Part shown: one piece after another, positions 52,730 through 56,867 of the stretch
How the letters are laid out: every line of letters begins with the position of its first letter
Numbering within the stretch: position 1 is the first letter of the stretch
Origin: Chloroflexota bacterium
Lineage (GTDB): Bacteria > Chloroflexota > Limnocylindria > Limnocylindrales > CSP1-4
Length of the DNA stretch: 56,867 nucleotides
Assembly: GCA_005883615.1 (NCBI GenBank)
Contig: VBEC01000028.1
Location: 1-56,867 of the forward strand
Direction of reading: 5' to 3'
Notes under the pieces: model-generated
What the model was told of the DNA's origin: nothing
What the model saw: only the letters and a program-made list of their open reading frames with translations
The model's database searches: none
Translations under genes and position numbers: made by a program

Positions 52730-52762
52730 GTTCCCGGGCGGTTACCGTTTGGTTATCGCCGA
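52730..52762 (-). promoter_or_regulatory. PHO-box-like operator, three 11-bp direct repeats
   Basis: Consecutive units GTTCCCGGGCG, GTTACCGTTTG and GTTATCGCCGA share GTTNYCG at an exact 11-bp period. This is the layout of PhoP boxes in Streptomyces (GTTCACC units, 11 bp) and of PhoB-family operators in general. It lies 100-132 bp upstream of pstS, next to a phoB-phoR pair. Confidence 0.7.
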
Positions 52763-52817
52763 TCCCAGGGTGTCGCGAGGGGATTGGCGGGCCCCCGGCC
52801 ACTTCCAGGACACAAAG

Positions 52818-52859
52818 AGGCGACCGCTCGCACAGATGTGGGGCACCGAGCGGTCGCCT
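52818..52859. repeat. 13-bp perfect inverted repeat upstream of csp
   Basis: Arms AGGCGACCGCTCG (52818-52830) and its exact complement (52847-52859) are separated by 16 nt. Between divergent genes it could be an operator or end a short RNA made from the pstS promoter region. Confidence 0.55.
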
Positions 52860-53086
52860 ACAGGTGCGGATCGTCTACGAGCCACATGGCTGCCGGCTCG
52901 CGATTGGACCCTCGTGCATCTCAGCGGCATTGCAGCCGTGGCGGGGGAACCACTCCGCCGAGTGGCCCCCGATCGGGAGTAGAATAGGGCCCTCCCGAAC
53001 GTCGGGAGCTCTCCGCCTCGTCGATGGTTCTTCTCGAGCCGACCCGTGGCGTCGATGTGTTTCGAGAAGAGATGAGGTGGGTTCAC

Positions 53087-53290
53087 ATGGCGACAGGACG
53101 TGTCAAGAAGGTCGTCTCGGATCGAGGCTTCGGGTTCATCACCGGCGAGGATGGCAAGGACTATTTCTTCCATCGCGACGCCCTCGATCCCTCGCTCGAC
53201 TTCGACCGCCTGGTCGGTGGCGAGACCGTGAACTTCGAGATCGAGTCGAGCCCACGTGGTCCGCGCGCCGGCAAGGTGCGCAGTGCATAG
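53087..53290 (+). CDS. Cold-shock domain protein
   Basis: A protein of 67 residues of the CSD fold. RNP-like motifs: DRGFGFITGEDG (RNP1 equivalent KGFGFI) and DYFFHRDAL (RNP2 equivalent VFVHF), then VNFEIESSPRGPRAGKV. It binds single-stranded RNA or DNA. GAGGTGG before the ATG. Leader of about 95 nt may carry cold-responsive structure, as in cspA, but this was not shown here. Followed by a 63-residue gene 21 bp downstream. Confidence 0.92.
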   Translation: MATGRVKKVVSDRGFGFITGEDGKDYFFHRDALDPSLDFDRLVGGETVNFEIESSPRGPRAGKVRSA

Positions 53291-53311
53291 TCCCTGTGCC
53301 GGAGGGAGTCG

Positions 53312-53503
53312 ATGAGCCTGCCGACACGAACCAACCGAACGCCGGACGAGGAGCAGGTCCTCAAGCACGTCATCGCGGAATACAAGCATCGCGCCCAGAC
53401 CGTGACCTGCGTCTGTGGCTGGCATGGCAGCACGTTGACGACCGATGGCCGACGCTCCGAATGGACCGACCACCTGGCTGCGAACCGGCCCGCGCGTAAC
53501 TGA
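53312..53503 (+). CDS. Small protein with CVCGWHG motif
   Basis: A protein of 63 residues, GGAGGG about 8 nt before the ATG. CVCGWHG and the later DHLAA suggest a small zinc site; the start is charged and helical. Same strand as csp and close, so probably co-transcribed. No family recognised. Confidence 0.68.
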   Translation: MSLPTRTNRTPDEEQVLKHVIAEYKHRAQTVTCVCGWHGSTLTTDGRRSEWTDHLAANRPARN

Positions 53504-53518
53504 AGCGCGGCCGATCGA

Positions 53519-53587
53519 TGGGCCGCCAGTTGCGGCCCATCCGGATCTTTTCGGATCTCCCCAGCGGACCCCCAGCCGGGGTCCGCT
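53519..53587 (+). terminator. Double terminator hairpins after csp operon
   Basis: Two perfect stems: 8 bp (53519-53526 with 53532-53539) and 11 bp (53563-53573 with 53577-53587). The second is followed by CTTCATTTT. They separate csp from the convergent proS. Confidence 0.85.
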
Positions 53588-53634
53588 CTTCATTTTGGCG
53601 AAGCCTGTCCGCTCTTCATTTGTGGCGAAGCCCG
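53582..53634 (+). repeat. 26-bp near-perfect direct repeat
   Basis: TCCGCTCTTCATTT followed by TGGCGAAGCC occurs at 53582 and again at 53608, with one extra G in the second copy. It follows the terminator directly. Confidence 0.6.
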
Positions 53635-53640
53635 TCGGCG

Positions 53641-55101
53641 TCAGTACGCCCGCGCGAAAACGACGCGCTGGGCTGACGGCCGACCGTCGATGAGACAGCG
53701 GCCAGCCTCGGGTTCTCCGTCGAACGGGATGACCCGAATCGTGGCGCCCGTCTCCTCGTTGACCTGCCGCTCGCACGAAGCCTGACCGCACCAGTGCGCG
53801 TACAAGAACCCGCCCTGATCGTTCAGAGTCGACTTGAAGGTCTCGTAGTCGTCCACGACGTGGCTGTTCGCGTCGCGGAATTCCACGGCGCGCCGATAGA
53901 GATCGGCCTGGCAGCTCAGTAAGCGTGCGGGGAGTTCCGACGCGATGCGGTCCAATGAGAGCGTTTCCTTCGCTCGATCCAGTCGCCGGACGAGAACTGC
54001 CTGCCCGGCGGACACGTCGCGCGGCCCGATCTCCAGTCGGAACGGCACACCGCGCAGCTCCCAGTGATTGAACTTGAAGCCGGGCGACTCCTCGCGCCGG
54101 TCGACCTGCCAGCGAAGCGGTCCACTGGCCGTGGTCACCTCGGCAAGGTGGCGCTCGAGCGGCTCGAGGACCGACTCGACCGCCGCACGCTCGTCTTCCG
54201 TTCTCGCGATTGGGACGACCACCAGATGGAGGGGAGCAACGTTGGGAGGCAGGACGAGTCCTGCGTCGTCGCCGTGGGCCATGATCGTGGCGCCGACCAT
54301 GCGCGTGCTGAAACCCCACGACGTCCCGTAGGGATGCTTGCGCTGGTTGTCGCGGTCGAGGAATTCGATGCCGGCGGAGCGTGCGAAGTTCTGGCCGAGC
54401 ATGTGGCTGGTCCCCGCCTGGAGCGCCTTGGTGTCGCGCATCATCGCCTCGATGGCGGTGGTGTAGACGGCCCCTGGGAACTTCTCGCCCTCGCTCTTGC
54501 GCCCGCGGATGACCGGGATGGCCAGCCAATCCTCGGCAACCTTCCGGTAGCACTCGAGGCCGGTCTCTACCTCGGTGGCCGCCTCTTCCTCAGTCGCATG
54601 GAACGTGTGGGCCTCCTGCCACAGGAACTCGGTCGTTCGCAGGAACAGCCGCGTTCGCAACTCCCAGCGGACAACGTTGTTCCACAGGTTCATCAGCAGC
54701 GGCAGGTCACGGTAAGACTGGATCCAGTCCTTCACGCTGTCCGCGATGATGGCCTCGCTGGTGGGCCGGATCGCCAGCCAGTCGTCGAGATCCTTGCCGC
54801 CCGCTCGCGTGACCCAGGCCACCTGGGGATCGAAGCCCTCGACGTGCTCGGCTTCCTTCTCGAGCAGCGAGCGCGGCACGAACAGTGGGAAATAGACGTT
54901 GCTGTGGCCGGTCGCCTTGATGTGGCGGTCGAGCTCGTCGCGCATCGATTCCCAGATCGCGTAGCCGTAGGCCCGGATGATCATGCAGCCGCGAACGGGC
55001 GAGTAGGCGGCCAGCTCTGCCTTCAGGACGACATCGTTGTACCAGCCCGGGAAGTCTTCGGACTGGCGCGTGATGCTCGTGACGAAGCCGCCCTTGGCCA
55101 C
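53641..55101 (-). CDS. proS: Prolyl-tRNA synthetase, archaeal/eukaryotic type (type 3)
   Basis: A class II synthetase of 486 residues that charges tRNA-Pro. Start GTG with AGGAGGT 4-5 nt upstream. No editing insertion between motifs 2 and 3, as in type 3 enzymes. Motif 1 region YSPVRGCMIIRAYGYAIWE, RPTSE (112-116), motif 2 RTTEFLWQEAHTFHAT, then SHMLGQNFARSAGI and GTSWGFSTR. The C-terminal domain ends in the typical Tyr. Bacterial type 1 enzymes would be longer (about 570) with the INS editing domain. Confidence 0.96.
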   Translation of the reverse strand: MAKGGFVTSITRQSEDFPGWYNDVVLKAELAAYSPVRGCMIIRAYGYAIWESMRDELDRHIKATGHSNVYFPLFVPRSLLEKEAEHVEGFDPQVAWVTRAGGKDLDDWLAIRPTSEAIIADSVKDWIQSYRDLPLLMNLWNNVVRWELRTRLFLRTTEFLWQEAHTFHATEEEAATEVETGLECYRKVAEDWLAIPVIRGRKSEGEKFPGAVYTTAIEAMMRDTKALQAGTSHMLGQNFARSAGIEFLDRDNQRKHPYGTSWGFSTRMVGATIMAHGDDAGLVLPPNVAPLHLVVVPIARTEDERAAVESVLEPLERHLAEVTTASGPLRWQVDRREESPGFKFNHWELRGVPFRLEIGPRDVSAGQAVLVRRLDRAKETLSLDRIASELPARLLSCQADLYRRAVEFRDANSHVVDDYETFKSTLNDQGGFLYAHWCGQASCERQVNEETGATIRVIPFDGEPEAGRCLIDGRPSAQRVVFARAY

Positions 55102-55205
55102 GGGACCTCCTGTGGTGCGCAACCGGGCTCGCTGAGAGCGCCGGAGGGGAGCGTGATGGTAGCGCACGCACCACACGAGACGCCGCGCGCGACCACGATC
55201 GGCGA

Positions 55206-55241
55206 CCGGCCTCAGTTGGCCACAACCGGGCTCAGTTGGCC
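55206..55241 (-). repeat. 16-bp near-perfect direct repeat
   Basis: CCGGCCTCAGTTGGCC at 55206-55221 and CCGGGCTCAGTTGGCC at 55226-55241, period 20 bp, in the gap between htrA-like and proS genes. Could be a regulatory site for proS or a terminator part. Confidence 0.5.
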
Positions 55242-55266
55242 CCGGAGATCCTCCGGGCGAATCCGG

Positions 55267-56187
55267 TCAGACGGTCCGCGCCTTGGCGATGATGGCCTGG
55301 GCCTCGTCGATCGGGATCGCGAATCCGATGCCCTGCGCGCTCGCGGCTTCGGCGCTGTTGATGCCGATGACCCGGCCGGCCGCATCGAGCAGCGGTCCGC
55401 CGCTGTTGCCCTCGTTGATGGCCGCATCGGTCTGGAGCAGGTTGCTGATCGTGCGCCGCTGCCGCGTCAGCGGATCGGACACCGTGATCTCGCGTCCGCT
55501 GCCCGACAGGATTCCGCTCGTCACCGAATCGGTGAAGGTCCCGAGCGGGCTGCCGATCGCGACCACCAGCTGGCCGATCTGGAGGTCGGCCGAGCTCCCG
55601 ATCTGGACGCTGGGCAGATTGGTCCCGTCCACCTTGACCACGGCCAGGTCGTGATCGGGATCGCTCGCGACGACCCGAGCTGGCAGCTGGCGGCCGTCCT
55701 TGAGGGCCACGGTCAGCGTTCCCCCGCCTTCGACCACATGCCAGTTGGTGAGGATGTAGCCGTTGGAATCGAAAACGAAGCCAGAACCTACCCCCGTTGC
55801 CGGCACCGAAAAGGGACCGAAGCGGGTGTTGACCGACGAAGAAGTGATCGTGACGACGGCCGGACTCGCTTTCGCGGCGACCTGGACGACGGCCTCCGAA
55901 GAATCGAGATTGACGCTCGTGGTACTGCCCGCCGGGGCCGGGCTCGGCGTTGCGACCGAGCCGGAGGGTCGCAGCACGGCGACCGTCCCTACGGACGCAA
56001 GTGTTGCCGACAGGAGCGACAGGGCCATGACGGGGATCAGTGAGCGCGAGACTCGGTGACGCGCCCGACCCTGTGAGGTGTCCGGGGGAGGGGGAGCTGC
56101 CTGAGGCTCGAACGTCAGCGGTTCCGTCCTGGGGTCAGGCGTCGTTGGTTGAGGATCGTTGCCGAATGGCACGTACGGCGCTTCCAT
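55267..56187 (-). CDS. HtrA-like serine protease lacking a PDZ domain
   Basis: A protein of 306 residues. A Pro-rich cytosolic stretch is followed by a membrane helix at 50-72, then a trypsin-like domain with H150 (TNWHVV), D180 (DHDLAVV) and S262 (GNSGGPL). The frame ends soon after the last beta strand, with no PDZ domain; compare the 478-residue relative at 31638, which has one. A plain stop, not a frameshift, follows. TAAACC (56194-56199, complement) 6 nt before the ATG is a weak leaderless -10 box. It probably acts outside the membrane. Confidence 0.92.
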   Translation of the reverse strand: MEAPYVPFGNDPQPTTPDPRTEPLTFEPQAAPPPPDTSQGRARHRVSRSLIPVMALSLLSATLASVGTVAVLRPSGSVATPSPAPAGSTTSVNLDSSEAVVQVAAKASPAVVTITSSSVNTRFGPFSVPATGVGSGFVFDSNGYILTNWHVVEGGGTLTVALKDGRQLPARVVASDPDHDLAVVKVDGTNLPSVQIGSSADLQIGQLVVAIGSPLGTFTDSVTSGILSGSGREITVSDPLTRQRRTISNLLQTDAAINEGNSGGPLLDAAGRVIGINSAEAASAQGIGFAIPIDEAQAIIAKARTV

Positions 56188-56218
56188 GCGGCAGGTTTAG
56201 GCCCGTAACGTGAGAACG

Positions 56219-56309
56219 TCCTGAGAGGTCGAGCGCGCGCGTCCCGCGACCTGAGGCGGGCCGGACGGTGTGTCCGGGTGGCCCGCTGCGTCTCAGGACT
56301 TTCTCAGGA
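56219..56309 (+). promoter_or_regulatory. Repeated TCTCAGGA boxes upstream of efflux adaptor gene
   Basis: TCTCAGGA occurs at 56291-56298 and 56302-56309, exactly 11 bp apart, and inverted (TCCTGAGA) at 56219-56226. Spacing of 11 bp on one strand is typical of OmpR-family operators. It lies between divergent htrA-like and hlyD-like genes and could control both. Confidence 0.5.
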
Positions 56310-56417
56310 GTCCGGATCACGATCGGTGACGGCCGACGGCACACGCCCTGGGCTGACATGGCCGGGTCCCGCGGCGAACTGGCATCGGCAGCGCACTGGC
56401 ATCGGAGGTACACGCGC

Positions 56418-56867
56418 ATGCGATGGAGGAGTCTCCTCGCGGCGATCCTCATCGTGGTCGGCATTGCCGCGATCGGGCTCGTCGTTCTGGGGCCGGTGGG
56501 CGGAGCAACGCCTGCCTCTCAGTACCTGACGGCCACGGCCACGCGGACGAATGTGGTCCAGTCGGCCGCGGCGACCGGCAACATCGCCCCCCACGCGACG
56601 TATGGTCTGGCATTCGGGCGCGAGGCCACGGTCACCAGCGGTGCCTCATCCAGCAGCAGCACGAGCAGCAGCTCCTCGGCCGCGTCTTCGGGGAACGGTA
56701 CGGCATGGTTGGTCACCACCGTCGCGGTGCAACCAGGCGATCAGGTCACGAAGGGCCAGCTCCTCGCATCCGCCGACGACAGCGCCTCCAGACTTCAGCT
56801 AGCCGTGACCCAGGCCAATCTCGCAGTCGCCGAGGCCAGGTTGGCCGCCGATCAGGCGGGCGCAACC
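56418..56867 (+). CDS. HlyD/MFP-like efflux adaptor, N-terminal part (runs off the window)
   Basis: The first 150 residues are present. GGAGG stands 9 nt before the ATG. A membrane anchor (about 5-26) is followed by a linker, a beta-barrel-like start (TRTNVVQSAAATGNI), a Ser-rich insertion (about 78-92) and the lipoyl-type hairpin start VQPGDQVTKGQLL and LQLAVTQANLAVAEARLAAD. That order is typical of periplasmic or membrane-fusion adaptors for MacB-type ABC exporters. Partners would lie beyond the window. Confidence 0.85.
   Translation, partial: MRWRSLLAAILIVVGIAAIGLVVLGPVGGATPASQYLTATATRTNVVQSAAATGNIAPHATYGLAFGREATVTSGASSSSSTSSSSSAASSGNGTAWLVTTVAVQPGDQVTKGQLLASADDSASRLQLAVTQANLAVAEARLAADQAGAT

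Larger units (their letters stand above)
52631..53086. other. Regulatory region between divergent pstS and csp genes
   Basis: A gap of 456 bases without a gene. It holds the PHO-box-like repeat (52730-52762), a 13-bp inverted repeat (52818-52859), a probable csp -10 box TAGAAT (52980-52985) and a csp leader of about 95 nt. Confidence 0.6.

Noticed and set aside
52742-54553. A 603-codon open frame on the minus strand
   Set aside because: It crosses the csp operon and the 5' half of proS in a wrong frame; low-complexity composition.
55102-55266. T-box leader before proS
   Set aside because: No T-box consensus or specifier stem is present; a ribosome site follows immediately.
54064-56043. A 659-codon open frame on the plus strand
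   Set aside because: It is the shadow of proS and the htrA-like gene in a high-GC genome; no domain seen.

Overview
The window is a high-GC (roughly two-thirds G+C), gene-dense bacterial chromosome segment. Gene content (DUF3105, DUF2630, DUF5317, a TIGR03668-type PPOX oxidoreductase, UdgX, archaeal-type ProRS, an MprAB-HtrA module), many GTG/TTG starts and a frequent leaderless layout (TANNNT-like -10 box 6-9 nt before the start codon) suggest a Chloroflexota lineage, perhaps near Limnocylindria. That placement is inference; no rRNA gene is present.

Layout. 1-5.5 kb: three consecutive secreted proteins that share an unusual C-terminal TPPNTA + membrane helix + basic tail, which looks like a variant sortase signal. 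5.5-14 kb: MBL hydrolase, ECF sigma factor with a membrane partner, PHP phosphatase, kbl-tdh threonine catabolism, DUF3105 protein, methyltransferase and small membrane proteins, ending at tRNA-Glu. 14-22 kb: an accessory, partly decayed strip. A serine-recombinase tail abuts the tRNA, followed by a frameshifted membrane protein, a truncated alpha/beta hydrolase, PhzF, a hydrolase/beta-propeller lipoprotein and several small unknown proteins. 22-40 kb: mostly housekeeping and signalling: galU, PASTA-type PknB, folC-folP-folB, an RR-HK-HtrA envelope-stress operon, bL25, a ParB-like protein, metallophosphoesterase, FdhD and a PPOX oxidoreductase. 40.9-44.7 kb: a cyclic-di-GMP block with an HD-GYP protein, DUF5317 protein, GAF-GGDEF protein, then a well-formed c-di-GMP-I riboswitch in front of two previously unannotated 38- and 34-residue membrane peptides. 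44.7-48.7 kb: AlkA-type glycosylase, GNAT, CAP-domain protein, TfoX-like protein, UdgX. 48.8-52.8 kb: a phosphate/arsenate block (pstS, arsC, phoB, phoR) with a three-unit 11-bp PHO-box-like repeat upstream of pstS. 53-56.9 kb: cold-shock protein, ProRS, a PDZ-less HtrA and the start of an HlyD-like efflux adaptor cut by the window end.

Themes that join the genes: surface anchoring and envelope stress (TPPNTA proteins, sigma/anti-sigma, PknB, two HtrAs), c-di-GMP signalling with its own RNA sensor, and phosphate sensing. The two strongest candidates for undescribed biology are the TPPNTA sorting signal and the riboswitch-controlled peptide pair.
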